Notes under the pieces: model-generated | Database searches by the model: none | What the model was told of the DNA's origin: nothing | What the model saw: the letters and a program-made list of their open reading frames with translations, nothing else | Program-made: the position numbers and the translations under genes | Origin: Zymoseptoria tritici IPO323 | Taxonomy: Eukaryota; Ascomycota; Dothideomycetes; Mycosphaerellales; Mycosphaerellaceae | Direction of reading: 5' to 3' | Assembly: GCF_000219625.1 (NCBI RefSeq) | Contig: NC_018218.1 | Coordinates: 4,464,001 to 4,528,000 of the forward strand | DNA length: 64,000 bases | In this document: positions 29,850 to 40,819 of the stretch, piece after piece | Layout: each line of letters begins with the position of its first letter | How positions within the stretch are numbered: the first letter of the stretch is position 1

Positions 29850-32405
29850 CTTTCCGAGCAGGCGGAGGCAAATCCCGTGATGTGTTTCCTTTCTCGAAGC
29901 GAAGTGGAGCGTCAATAGCTGGTCGGTCCTTGGTGCCGAGTGTATGACAGTCCGGACGGATCTCCGATAGTGAGCGATGGCGTATTCTATTTCCGACGCT
30001 GTTCAGAAGCCTGCAGGTGTGGTCGCCGTGGTGGTTTGTATGGAAAACTTGGCGAGCCTGCCGACTTTGGTAAGCGTGGCGGAAGTGGGGCAGTCAATTA
30101 ACCGAGATTTTCAAGGCGGCCGGTCATCAAATGTGCCACCAAATATCAGCCACATTTTTGATTAGAACCTGGTACCTTTAAATGGAAAGTTCATCTCTAC
30201 CAGACTGAGGTGATCAGGCTTCCCTGTCGTACCATGTGCCCTGCCCTTTCCGGTCCACTGCCACGATTTCTTGACTGTCGGTCTTCTCCGGGACAGTTTA
30301 CTGCAGGAGACAACTTTATTCCTCACGCGGCTGGGCAAAGTATAATAGAATACATATGGTGCACTCGTGGTACACTAAGAGCTCTCTCCGCATTCGCCGT
30401 GACGAACTGTCATCTGTGAGGACTTCTGCTCATTTGTTTGTTCGCAACGGCATCAGCTGGGTGTCAGAGCTTCGGTCTAGCAGGGTAGAGCATTCCTTGC
30501 ATTGCGTGTTGCGCGATCGATGCGTGTGGGGATGTTCGGCCTTGTGCTCTAATCCCGGTTCTTGAGACGAGGCTAGTCGATCACGCACATAATAGATGAT
30601 GCTCAACGTCTATATGTGAGGGGATGGAGTCTCGGGTAAGATTCGCATGCGACGTGGTCAACGCATTCGCCAAGGTACGCCCGAGAGGAATTCTACAATC
30701 TTGAAGTTGGGTGAAAAATGGAATTACCGGATTCGGCAGTAGAGGGGATTCTGAGCTCTGCGCAGCAAAGTCGCTGGGATTGACGCAAGGAGACCCTCTT
30801 TAATTGTGATATTGCAGGGATGATTCGCCCCGTCAGTGCTCTTGTTTCAGGCGGGCAACACGGTCACACAGTGGCCTCCTTACTGTGCAGTAGTCCAGAT
30901 GGAACAAAAGTAGTGCGACAAGGTTCTACAGACCACGCCGAGTATTGCTGTGACATGAGCATTGAGAATCGTCGAAGCGAGCTGCGCCGCTGCTGTAGTA
31001 ATAAGGTCAGGGCCACTGCGCCGGGTCACGCTATCGAGAAGCACATGGGTCGTGGCGGCGACACCTCCGGCAGCTGATAAGATCGTCATCTCCAACGCGA
31101 AGGCCGCTGTCCTGGTCTTTGTGCTGATAGTATGGAGGTGTCAGTTGCACTCACATTGGGAGCCCTGCTTCGCTCTCAGGGCAGTCTTCAGGTAAGGTAC
31201 GAGGTGATGTTGTGACCTCGACTAACAATAAGGTACGACCACGGCGTAGTCAGTTCCACGAGAGCTTCCGCATTGCCGTGCCCGCAAATCTGGTCGTGGG
31301 CTGCAGACAGTGCCAGACACCTCGTCAAGTCAGCTCACACAGCAGCTATGGCAGCCATGCAGAGGACCGCAGCGAGCCACTCGGGCAACGAGAAGGCGGT
31401 GGATACGCCGAGCTCGACCCAGCCGAACCAGGACAGCCCGACGGGGTAGGGCGAGCGTGGAAGTGGTTCGCGTGCAACGAGTGGATCGACGCTCGTGATG
31501 AGAGTTTATATCGTGACGTCTCGCGTCAAAAGATTTGTTCGGCTTGAATCCCGCGAGGGCAACCCTGAGAAAACACGCCTGGGATGAGGCAGGTTTCCAG
31601 GTCACCCTCGGGACGACTCATGTTTGCCCGCCAGGCACGCCGCCGTGAGACGCGCATCGCAGAGCAAGGTACGCCATCGTTGTGCTCCAGGACAGCGTGG
31701 CACGGCAGCACACCCAGCGTTATATAGGCACCGCTCTGTATGTATCCAAGCGAAAGATCGGGAGTCGGTGACTCCGGTAGCGCCGCTCGTGGCAGTTGGA
31801 GGCAGATTTGTTGACGGTCGTTTGGAATCCCGATTCTTGGTAATAGCCTCAGCCTCATCAGCTTCCCGTCCCGTTGCAACAGGATTGTGCTAGCTAGCTC
31901 GCGACCTCACAGTGGCTTTACGAAGTTATACTCTCCACTATCTGCCAAAGCTACCGTGCCTTTTCATTACCTCACCCAGCGCATCCCTCGACACTTCTCT
32001 TGCATATTCCGTTCTGCTTTTAGGCTGCATGTTTGTTGGAAGCATCATTGCCCACCAAACGCACGCTTCGGCCTCTCCGCCGGTCCACTTCCGTCCGCGT
32101 CGACTTGGAACCGGTACTGGCCATGCTGTAGTGGACCATTCGATTCGTTGTGCAGCACTTGCGTCCGCCATGTTCACGCGCTTCAGCCGCACCATCGCAC
32201 CTTGGCTGGCATTCTGGGCAGCGAGGACATGAAAACCGTGTCTTCGGTCTGTGCTGCCGGCTCTTCAGCAGCATTGTCGGCCGTTGGTCTCGCGCTGGCC
32301 CGCCCGAATCACGACGACGACGACGACCACGGCCACGACCACGACCACGAGCATCTTCAATCTGCGAGCACACGACCCCGATCCACCACCACACCAGACA
32401 GAACC
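29850..32405. other. 2.5-kb region without a firm gene; possible spliced membrane-protein gene at 30.88-31.53 kb
   Basis: The first 300 bases are GCN20 promoter. On the minus strand, about 31505-31335 reads a hydrophobic segment (LSWFGWVELGVSTAF, LPEWLAAVLCMAAIAAV) ending at a GTGTGAGC donor-like site. Further exon-like pieces follow with GTTAGT and GTGAGT donors, and a last open frame (MTILSAAGGVAATTHVLL) stops at 30880. I could not join these into one consistent frame, so this may be a decayed or unusual multi-exon membrane-protein gene. The stretch before 32406 is the leader of the Byr4-like gene, whose frame stays open upstream to 31887 with an alternative ATG at 32229 followed by an Asp/His-rich run. 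Confidence 0.35.
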
Positions 32406-35400
32406 ATGACCGCCGTGGCAGCGTACTCGATCAGCTCGCCGTTCGCCAATCCGACGAGCCATCCGCGTGGCCTGGTCAGCGAAAGTGACGGTGTGGGAGC
32501 TGTGGGGAGCATCAAGATACCAAATAAGAGACGAAGCGGGCCGGAAAAAGCCACAGGTTTCAGCGCGAGCATGGGAGGCCCAGTATCCCGCAATGGGGAA
32601 CGAAGAGGAGAACATTCTGGGGCGCAGTCGAGCACATGGCTTCGTCGATTCTCCAACAGCATGTCATCTTCTCGAGACTCCAGCCGCACGCCCAGTTCGC
32701 GTCCGGTGTCGGCAGCTTTTTCGCTGTCGAACGCACCGGTAGCTGTGTCTCACTCTGGGTCGACCACTCCGATATTTCTGGATACCACGCCGCTGAACTC
32801 GGCTCCAAACAAGCTCGTGAAGAGAGCGTCGTCGGTGCATACCCAGAGCTCGCCTGTTCAAGGTTCCGGGTCGAAACTACCCATATTACGCAGGTGAGTA
32901 TTGTGACGACTAATCTCGGCAGCCACCAGATCTGACATTTCAGTAGACCTGCAACGAGCCATCAGCGTTCTGCCTCGCTTCACGGGCTATCTTATACCTC
33001 AGATCGCAATGCCCAACCCTCGCTCTCAGGTGGCTGCACTCCCAATCGCGACACGCAATGGCGCCACTACTTCACCCCTCGAATCGCCGCCGAGGACGTT
33101 GCACAATCACGACGTTCAAGTGCCACGGCGATTCCAAATCCCATCAAACGGGTGTATCCTGATCGGAGGTACATACCTACATTGATTTCCGCTAAGGATT
33201 TGACGAGACCGGCCGATGTTGAGCTGGACGAAGGAGGTCACTACATCAACGAAGATGATGCGGCAGGGACAGAAGGTCAGGCACCTGGCAGCACCGCTTC
33301 CTCGCCATTTCCGAACCAGATTGTCCATTTCGAGGAAAGCGCTGCGCCACGGAGATCTTTCTCTATCGGTGACTTATTGTCAACTGGACCGCAACCACTG
33401 TGGAAGCGGCCAAAATCATCGGCCGGCAAAAGCAGACCTTGGTCATCGAGGTCCATACGCACTAACCGGCCCAGAGTATCATCCGATTCTCGCGCATCAA
33501 TGGGGAATCGACTCAGCTCCAACTCTACCCTCGAGTCTGAGAGGCCAGCGAAAAGGCGCGATCTTACCGACCCTGAAACATCTCGTCGTAGCATCTACTC
33601 ATCACCTAGCAGCGTCGACGCGGCAACAACAGAGCACGTCAAAGAAATCGACCTTGGTCTCGGTGCAGATCTACAGTCCTTGCACATCACCGACGTCGAG
33701 TCGCGGGCTGCTGCCACAAGTGTTAGATCCTCTTCCCAAGATGACCTTCCCCTCCAGTCACCCATGATACCTCCCACGAAACACACACGACTGTCTGCCA
33801 CGCCATCCGAGATTCCATCGACCGTTGGGTCTGACAGTGACACACGCTCGGTGGGGGACAACAGCACCGACTACCAGAGTGACACGTTCTACGACTCATA
33901 TCCAACACGAACCACACGCAGCAGTTCTGGTCGACGAGGGCCTCACATCGAAACGATCTTTGACGAATCACCACCAAACTTCTCTTCGGGAAGAAGCACA
34001 AAACTTCGGGACTTCCTTAGTGATGGCCAATTTCCGGGAGACGAATATCTTGGTCACTATCGACACAGCACCATCGAGGAGGAGGAGAGTGTGGTAAGCA
34101 CACCAGTGCGCTCCTTGCACAACAAAAGCGTAACATCGACACCCTCCGCACGGCCCGGAGGACTGCATATTTTCTCGTCGTCGCCGCCGGTCATGAACAT
34201 TGCGGCAGACACTGACGAACTTGACTGGGATGCGCCGGAAGATGAGCAGCTATCTTACCGCAGTCTCGGCTCACAGCACCCATCGAACTCGCATGAATTC
34301 CGTCTACCGGCAGATCGAGGCCTTCCAGTCCGGTTCGGACCCATCTTGCTATCCGCGAACTCCAGCTCCAACGTTTCAACTCCACAGCGCAATGGCGCAT
34401 TGTTGAAGGAGCGAGCGAACCTGTTCGACATGGCCGAGCAGCAGCCAAGTCCTAGCCACACTGCCAATTCTCCACCCCGACCAAGGACGGTCCACGGAAA
34501 GAAAGACCAGGATAGCCGCTGGAGCCGACCCACTGGACGTCGCGGACCGAGTGCAATGCACGCGCGCAGCCACAGCGTGCCAGTGGTACCGGATGTTGAT
34601 GGCAAGCGAGATACTGTCGTCGCCAACAAATTTGGAACTTGGGGCGTAGGCAGCAAGGCTGTCACGGAAGATTGGGATGAGGACTTTGAATTCGACCCAC
34701 CACCACTTCCGACTCAAGATGCTGTGTGTGTGGACGAACGGTGCATCGACAGTGGCCATGAGATGTTCGTGCCAAAGTCTATCAGGGAGCAGCAAGAGAA
34801 TGTGGTTGCGAACATCGGCCTGCTTCGGGAATGGGGCTTGCTGATTGAAGAGCTGAAGGAGCTGCGCATCCGAGCCGTTGGTCTCGATATGATGAATGGG
34901 CCGTATGCTCAATCGTGGCGGGAGGTCGACGCCATGATTGAGCTCGCGGACCAGGAAAGCGAGGAACATACACTGGAGCCCGGCACATCACCGCCGTCAT
35001 CCCCAGGTTTCGATCCGCACGCTTTCGAAGAAACATCGCCCAGTCTAAACGACACCATTCTGTCACGGCAGGCAGCGAATGATGTTGAGGCAACCTTGGA
35101 GAATACTTCTTCGCGAAACCATCATCTCTCTACACCGCAAGCCAAATCCGTTGGCAATCGGCCGCGGAAGGACTCTGAGCTTGTCGCTCAGAGCGTCATC
35201 GCTGCGCTGCAGTCCAGGACAAGCTCTACTCTCACGAGAGCTGCACCGGCCGCTGGTCCTAATAAGAAGGTACCATTTGACACGGCAACTCTTCGGCATA
35301 TCGTCCCATACGTCAGTGGTCTAAAACGACTGATTAAAGATGCAATGCGCGAGACAGAAAAGCTCTACTCCAGCCCTCGTCGACGATCATCGCCCGAGCA

Positions 35401-35515
35401 GAAGATCCGCCGGGAGGCCGGTGCAGATGGAAGCCCAGCATTCCGTAACATGTCCGAGGAGGCGGGAGAAACCCACGACGACATGACTATTCGACGGCAA
35501 GCTCGCCAAAACTGA
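32406..35515 (+). CDS. large Ser-rich protein, Byr4/Bfa1-like (septation GAP subunit), tentative
   Basis: Exons 32406-32893 and 32944-35515 (GTGAGT...TTCAG, 50-nt intron), 1019 residues; the ATG at 32229 would add 59. Most of the protein is disordered and rich in Ser, Arg and Pro with many potential phosphosites. Two blocks are ordered. A WD-rich motif GTWGVGSKAVTEDWDEDFEFD-like segment lies near 34630-34700. A helical block lies at 34768-34975 (VPKSIREQQENVVANI, LLREWGLLIEELKELR, WREVDAMIELADQE). These two blocks resemble what I remember of fungal Byr4/Bfa1 cytokinesis regulators, the scaffold half of the GTPase-activating complex for Spg1/Tem1 at spindle poles. The final ~150 residues include another helix (RHIVPYVSGLKRLIKDAMRETEKLY). 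The family call is from memory of motifs and uncertain; the gene itself is solid. Confidence 0.68.
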
Positions 35516-36663
35516 GCCATGACTGAGACCGACCCCGATCACACCTGATTTGCAAATTGTCTCTTGCGAGCAAGAGGTACAGCTTACCACGTCTCGATCA
35601 TGAATATATCCCAACACCCACTGGGAGCGACCCGATCATCCCGTGATCCCCACTGCCGAACGGCATCCAAACACTAGGACCCGCATCTCTCGGGTCCGAG
35701 CATATGAGAGAGCTTTCATCACAGCGCTTTGAGCGAAACACCAAAAGGAAGTCTTCAGTGGCCACCTTCCAGCGACTGTCCACAAGGAAAGTGCGCTGAG
35801 GTAGGCATGTACAACAGGGCGTTCTTGAGCACATGCACCTTTCACCGAGCATATTCATTTTCATGAGGAGGAAAGATGAGAAGAGAGAATGACTGAATTT
35901 GTTCCGCCGGCTTTGTGAAATCGCTTCAGCGGCATTGTTTGATTAGAACGTTTTCATCTGTCATAGCAGGCATAGCGAAGAGAAGATTGGCGGTCAGGCC
36001 GTGGCATCTGGTATAGAAGAACGACTTGACGCAGAGAATGGAGGATAATGAAGAGCGAGAGAAGTCGACATGATATTGTCCAGACACTTTCAACACTGTT
36101 TCACGCTTCAACTGTGAGGCATGGCCATCGTACTGTGAAAGAGTGCTATCCGGACAGATGAGGCCGGAGTTGAACAAGGTTTCGATGGACGCAAGGGACC
36201 TGCGGCAATTCAACGAATCTCATACTGCCGTTTCTCCACGCTCTTCTTCAGTGTCATCGTCTAATGAATGACTGCGGACCATTGTTGGAGGAGACCCAAG
36301 CATATCAGCATTCCGGTCGAGATATCAGCATCAATTACTGACGTGAAATGTACCAATGGCCCAAGTCCCGAAACGACGTGAACCTAAACGATGATTCCAT
36401 CATCGACTTGTGAATTGTGGATCGTCGGCCCACCAGTTTCTCCGTGTCAGGGTAGGTAGGAGGTACCTTAGTGGGGGGAGGGACCACCGCGGGGCACAGG
36501 CGAGGTTTTTCATTCTGCTGAGGTGAGGTAAGCTGGGAGGGACCGACCTCCATCGACGCCAACATTTTTTCGGTTCTCACTTTCATTCCCTCACCCTCCA
36601 CCACCGCCCTCCCTCCACATCAACCCATACCTCCACCAACAATCCACTTCACACACCGCAAAC
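35516..36663. other. intergenic and SAH1 promoter
   Basis: 1.15 kb. The ~70 bases before the SAH1 start are strongly pyrimidine-rich on the plus strand (CCACC/CTCC repeats), as in promoters of highly expressed filamentous-fungal genes. Before that are only short frames on both strands without domains. Confidence 0.5.
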
Positions 36664-38219
36664 ATGGGAGAGCCAGCACAGAAGTTCAAGGTATGTGACC
36701 AGCCGCATCGCCCTCGCCCTCGCCAATGCCTCCTCCCACCACTGACACGCCATCCTCGACAGGTTGCCGACATCAACCTCGCGGCCTTTGGTCGACGAGA
36801 GATTGAGTTGGCCGAGCAGGAGATGCCCGGTCTTGTCGAGACCCGCAAGAAGTACGCCGACGAGCAGCCATTGAAGGGCGCCCGCATTGCTGGTTGCTTG
36901 CACATGAGTACGCACGTCAGCTACACCGACAAGTGAAGTCTTCTAACGCATACCTCGCCACAGCCATCCAGACCGCCGTCCTCATCGAGACCCTCAAGGC
37001 CCTCGGCGCCGAGCTCACCTGGACCTCTTGCAACATCTTCTCCACCCAGGATCACGCCGCTGCCGCCATCGCCGCCGGAGGCACCCCTGTCTTCGCCTGG
37101 AAGGGTGAGACCGAGGAGGAGTACCAATGGTGCTTGGAGCAACAACTCAAGGCTTTCCCATCGGGCGAGAAGCTCAACCTCATCCTCGACGATGGTGGTG
37201 ATCTCACTGCTCTCGTCCACACCAAGTACCCCGAGATGCTCGAGGGCTGCTACGGTGTCTCCGAGGAGACTACCACCGGTGTCCACCACCTCTACAAGAT
37301 GCTCAAGAACAAGGGCAAGGCCGGCGGTCTCCTCGTACCGTCCATCAACGTCAACGACTCCGTGACCAAGAGCAAGTTTGACAACCTTTACGGATGCCGC
37401 GAGTCCCTCGTGGACGGTATCAAGCGTGCCACCGATGTCATGATTGCTGGCAAGATTTCCGTCGTTGCCGGTTTCGGTGATGTCGGCAAGGGCTGCGCTG
37501 AGGCTCTCCACTCCATGGGCGCCCGCGTGCTCGTCACCGAGGTCGATCCCATCAACGCTCTCCAGGCCGCCATGGCTGGTTACCAAGTCGTGACCATGGA
37601 GGAGGCTGCTCCTATCGCCCAGATCTTCGTCACCACCACCGGATGCCGTGACATCATTGTTGGCAAGCACTTCGAGGCCATGCGCGAGGACGCCATTGTC
37701 TGCAACATCGGTCACTTCGACATCGAGATCGACGTTGCGTGGTTGAAGAAGAACGCCAAGGAGGTCGTCAGCATCAAGCCTCAGGTCGACCGCTTCCTCA
37801 TGCCAAGCGGCCGTCACATCATCCTCCTTGCCGAGGGCCGTCTCGTCAACTTGGGATGCGCCACTGGACACAGCTCTTTCGTCATGTCCTGCTCCTTCAC
37901 CAACCAGGTCCTTGCCCAGATCATGCTGTACAAGGCTGGTGACAAGAACTTCACCAAGAAGTACGTCGAGTTCTCACGCGCCATCGATGAGGGTGTTGAG
38001 GGCGAGCCTCAGCTCAAGAAGAAGGAGGGCGACACTGTCTCTCAAGTCGAGCGTCTCCCGATCGGCGTCTACGTTCTTCCCAAGATCCTCGACGAGCAGG
38101 TGGCTCTGCTCCACTGCGCTCACGTCAACGTGCACCTCACCAAGCTCACCGATGTGCAGTCCGAGTATCTCTCCATGCCAAAGGAGGGTCCATACAAGCC
38201 AGAGAACTACCGCTACTAG
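36664..38219 (+). CDS. SAH1: S-adenosyl-L-homocysteine hydrolase
   Basis: Exons 36664-36690, 36763-36907 and 36964-38219 (donors GTATGT and GTACGC), 475 residues. The enzyme reversibly hydrolyses S-adenosylhomocysteine to adenosine and homocysteine, keeping methyltransferases free of product inhibition; it is NAD-dependent and cytosolic. Signatures visible: [16 protein letters not shown] across the second intron, [11 protein letters not shown], the [20 protein letters not shown] block with the substrate and NAD contacts, the Rossmann loop [13 protein letters not shown], and the C-terminal KPENYRY with the conserved Lys-x-x-x-Tyr end. It is about 25 residues longer than the yeast enzyme because of an insert before [14 protein letters not shown]. 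Codon use is strongly biased to C-ending codons, as expected of high expression. Confidence 0.97.
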
Positions 38220-38664
38220 AGCGCTGTTTTCCACAAAAGTTTCATGACGTTTTACGAGCAATGTTTCAACACTGACATTGGGAGGGGGTTTGCACGAGAT
38301 ACCACTATACTGGGATTTGTCTTCAACGGCACAATTTTTGCGGTCAAAAGCATTGCGAGGCGCGTGGCGTTCAACAAGAGAAGAGATCGGGCCTTTCACA
38401 TTCGAGAGGTTTTTATGATATGACGAATCATACTGAGAGCTCACTTCAACCAGAGTTCTCAGGCGTGGGGCCAGATCTGAGAAGAATGTCTAGATTAGAC
38501 TACGTGCCAGAGAAGACGTGTAATGATACGACACTTCGAGAGGACTTTCTTTCCCGTCTGACCTGATTTGTCCCGGCTGAGAGCATGATCTGCTTTGTCG
38601 GAGTTGCTGATTTGTTCACAGTGCGATCATGCCCGAAGTTTGGCTGTTGGGACATTCACGCTGG
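38220..38664. other. convergent 3' region
   Basis: 445 bases between the SAH1 stop and the stop of the minus-strand QCR8-like gene. Expected 3' untranslated sequence of both; nothing else seen. Confidence 0.5.
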
Positions 38665-39155
38665 CTACCCCTCCTGTTCGAACAGCGCCCGCCCGGCTTT
38701 GCAATTGAGGTAATGGTTTCTAGCATTCCGATCAGCGGGCTGCGATCTCACGATTGCCAGCTGGCGCACAAGCTCCTACCTTTCATTCGCCCACTCCATC
38801 AACCAGTACGCCGCCACGAGAGGTGGCACGACATACAGGAACTGGTTCCTAGATCTTCGAATGGTGTTCGAGAACCCGCCTTGTTGTAGAAGAGGTAGCC
38901 GATTCGCACGCGGTTCGGCGCGATGGCGTATGTCGTTGTGCCTTTGGTGCGAGGAATTCCTGGATGCCGGAAATATCAGCTCGAGGGATGCAGAGAAGGG
39001 ACGTTCGAAGACGGTTGCTCTCACTTTTGTGTCCGAAACACCAGACAGAGAACTTGCTAAGATGCCTCGTCAGTCTCCGACCAGAAGAATTGGAGCTCCA
39101 TCGCATACTTATCTGGCACATCCTCTGAATACTCGACACCGCCTTGGGCGCCCAT
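38665..39155 (-). CDS. QCR8: cytochrome bc1 complex subunit 8 (QCR8-like), with apparent frameshift
   Basis: The last two exons are clear: minus strand ~38959-38780, then GTAGGA...GCTAG intron, then 38719-38665. They read TKGTTTYAIAPNRVRIGYLFYN, then SNTIRRSRNQFLYVVPPLV.AYWLMEWANER and NHYLNCKAGR, which is the Qcr8 pattern (KGI-TYA-SPNR; FNT-RR--NQFLYV; WA-ERN-YLN-K-GR). Qcr8 is a small single-pass subunit of respiratory complex III in the inner mitochondrial membrane. The reading frame changes by one base between YLFYN and GGFSNTI (about 38876-38885), so one nucleotide seems to be missing. The first exon is uncertain: ATG at 39155 (MGAQGG) with a 180-nt intron beginning GTGTCG fits phase and family pattern, but the donor is weak. 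Confidence 0.6.
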
Positions 39156-40447
39156 GCTGGATATCGAGGCGGTGCGAATGCAACGACAGCGAATGTCGAA
39201 CAGATGTCAACCTCTGCGGAAGGCGTCGGGTCGCGTTTTATCAATCCTGCTGAAACCCAACTCTCCCGGCGGGCAGGCTCGAAGGATGCTCATTCCGTCG
39301 ACGCGGCCTTTCAGCCCACGTGCTTTCTCGAAGACACACGGTCAGCCATGGAAAGCTGGGCGGAAGTCAATACGCCAAGTCCGGCATTGTCCAATTTACT
39401 GCCATTTTGGGTTGTTGGTCGTCATCCGCAGGTCTTGGTAGATCCCGACACGGACGAATTCGCAGACGAGATGGACAAGTCGCGAGCTTGAAGCTGGTGC
39501 CGGCTGAGCGGCCACATTCGACACGAAATGGTAAGATGAACAACATTTACCACTGGAGGGACCACTGGACTTACGCCAATCAGCTCAACGCTGTTGTTTT
39601 TCGATCGACATGATACCGCACGGCAGTCACGGCAGCGAGAAGGATTTAACGAGTTCGAAGGATTCTGATCCTGTCCGGTGGTCGATCACGTGGGCGGTAT
39701 GCTGGGCGAAAACGCCATGGATGGGAATCCACATACCTTTTCGCCGGCATCGCTGCTTGCCGCAGAGTTGAGGAGACCCTTCATCGACGCCAGCTGAATG
39801 TCCAACAAAGCAATCATATACGAGCGATTGGTGCGCTTGACAGCGATGCGAAGGATGGCAGGCTCTCTCGGATTCATGGAGTAAAAGGTAAGCCGTGAAG
39901 GAGGAACATCGAATCGATGCCAGAATCACGCACGCATATGTACAGCTGGCCGAAATAATCTTGTCTGGCAGAGGGAGATGATGCTCAAGGACCAATCGCA
40001 AGTCGGTACAAACAACGAATGAACATGGAACGACATTTCGCTGGGACTCCTGTCAAGAGTACTGTCGGCTGCAAACTGTCCACTACCGCGGAGTACAGCT
40101 GTATTGTGTCCATGACATCCTCACCTCCTCGCTTCATGATTCTCCGAGCACTAGAAATCTTCTTACTCCTAGCCAGCTTCACAAGAGTTGGGAACGAAGA
40201 ATTGCAAGGTGTAATCATTGAGCCGAAAAACGTGGGGCTTGCAAAGCACAGGGAAGCTATGATTGACTGGTGTACAAGTCTGCATTCCTGCATGTCCACT
40301 ACACAAAACACGAAGCCTGTGCACAACTTCATATGGTCATCAGAATTGTCCTCCGGGATGCCTGGCAACGAACACACTCGTCCCTTCCCGCCGCAACACA
40401 GCCTTTCCTCCCAGCGAGTGTTTGCCAGAGAGTGCTCGCTCCGGCAT
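39156..40447. other. region with exon-like fragments, no complete gene
   Basis: 1.3 kb. On the minus strand, 40000-39920 (HHLPLPDKIISASCTYA, ending at a GTGCGT donor) and 39863-39730 (EPAILRIAVKRTNRSYMIALLDIQ... ending SDAGEK before a perfect GTATGT donor) look like two joined exons of a gene. I find neither start nor further exons and do not recognise the product. The part next to 39155 is the QCR8-like promoter. Confidence 0.35.
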
Positions 40448-40819
40448 CTAGATGCATCCGCCGGGAATACAAGCCCATCTGCAGACCTCAGCGACGGTGA
40501 AGGAGCCGTCGGCGAGCTTGTTCCAGCGGGTGTTGAAGGTCTTGCCAACGCAGGAGATGTTGCCGCAGAGGATGTCGGCGGCCGCGGCGCTGGTGATGCC
40601 TGCAATGGTTGGTCAGAGAGCTGTCTCAGGCGGGAAGGACAGCGTGATGTCAAGAAATGACCGTTACTTACCATTGGTCAGCTCGATGAAGGACCATCCG
40701 CAGACCTCAGCGACGACTTCGGCCTGGGCAACGGGCGCGGGTGCCGCGGCAGGGACGGCAGCGGCGTTGATGCCCATGGCGACGCTGGTCATGAGGAGAG
40801 CGGTCTGGAAGAACTGCAT
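40448..40819 (-). CDS. small secreted cysteine-rich protein, two exons, six cysteines
   Basis: Complement of 40819-40672 and 40599-40448; GTAAGT...TTGCAG, 99 residues. The N terminus is a signal peptide (MQFFQTALLMTSVAMGINA) followed by an Ala/Pro-rich pro-like stretch. The mature part carries six cysteines, in AEVCGW, DILCGN, ISCVG, AEVCRWAC and GGC. The motif VAEVC-G/R-W occurs twice, at both ends of the mature region, and the nucleotide sequences around it are also similar (CCGCAGACCTCAGCGACG and TCTGCAGACCTCAGCGACG on the plus strand), suggesting an internal duplication. It is secreted and probably disulfide-bonded; an effector-type role is possible but not shown. I recognise no named family. 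Confidence 0.75.

Noticed and set aside
29850..29915. N-terminal extension of Gcn20
   Set aside because: It starts with TTG; the ATG at 29849 matches the known beginning of the family.
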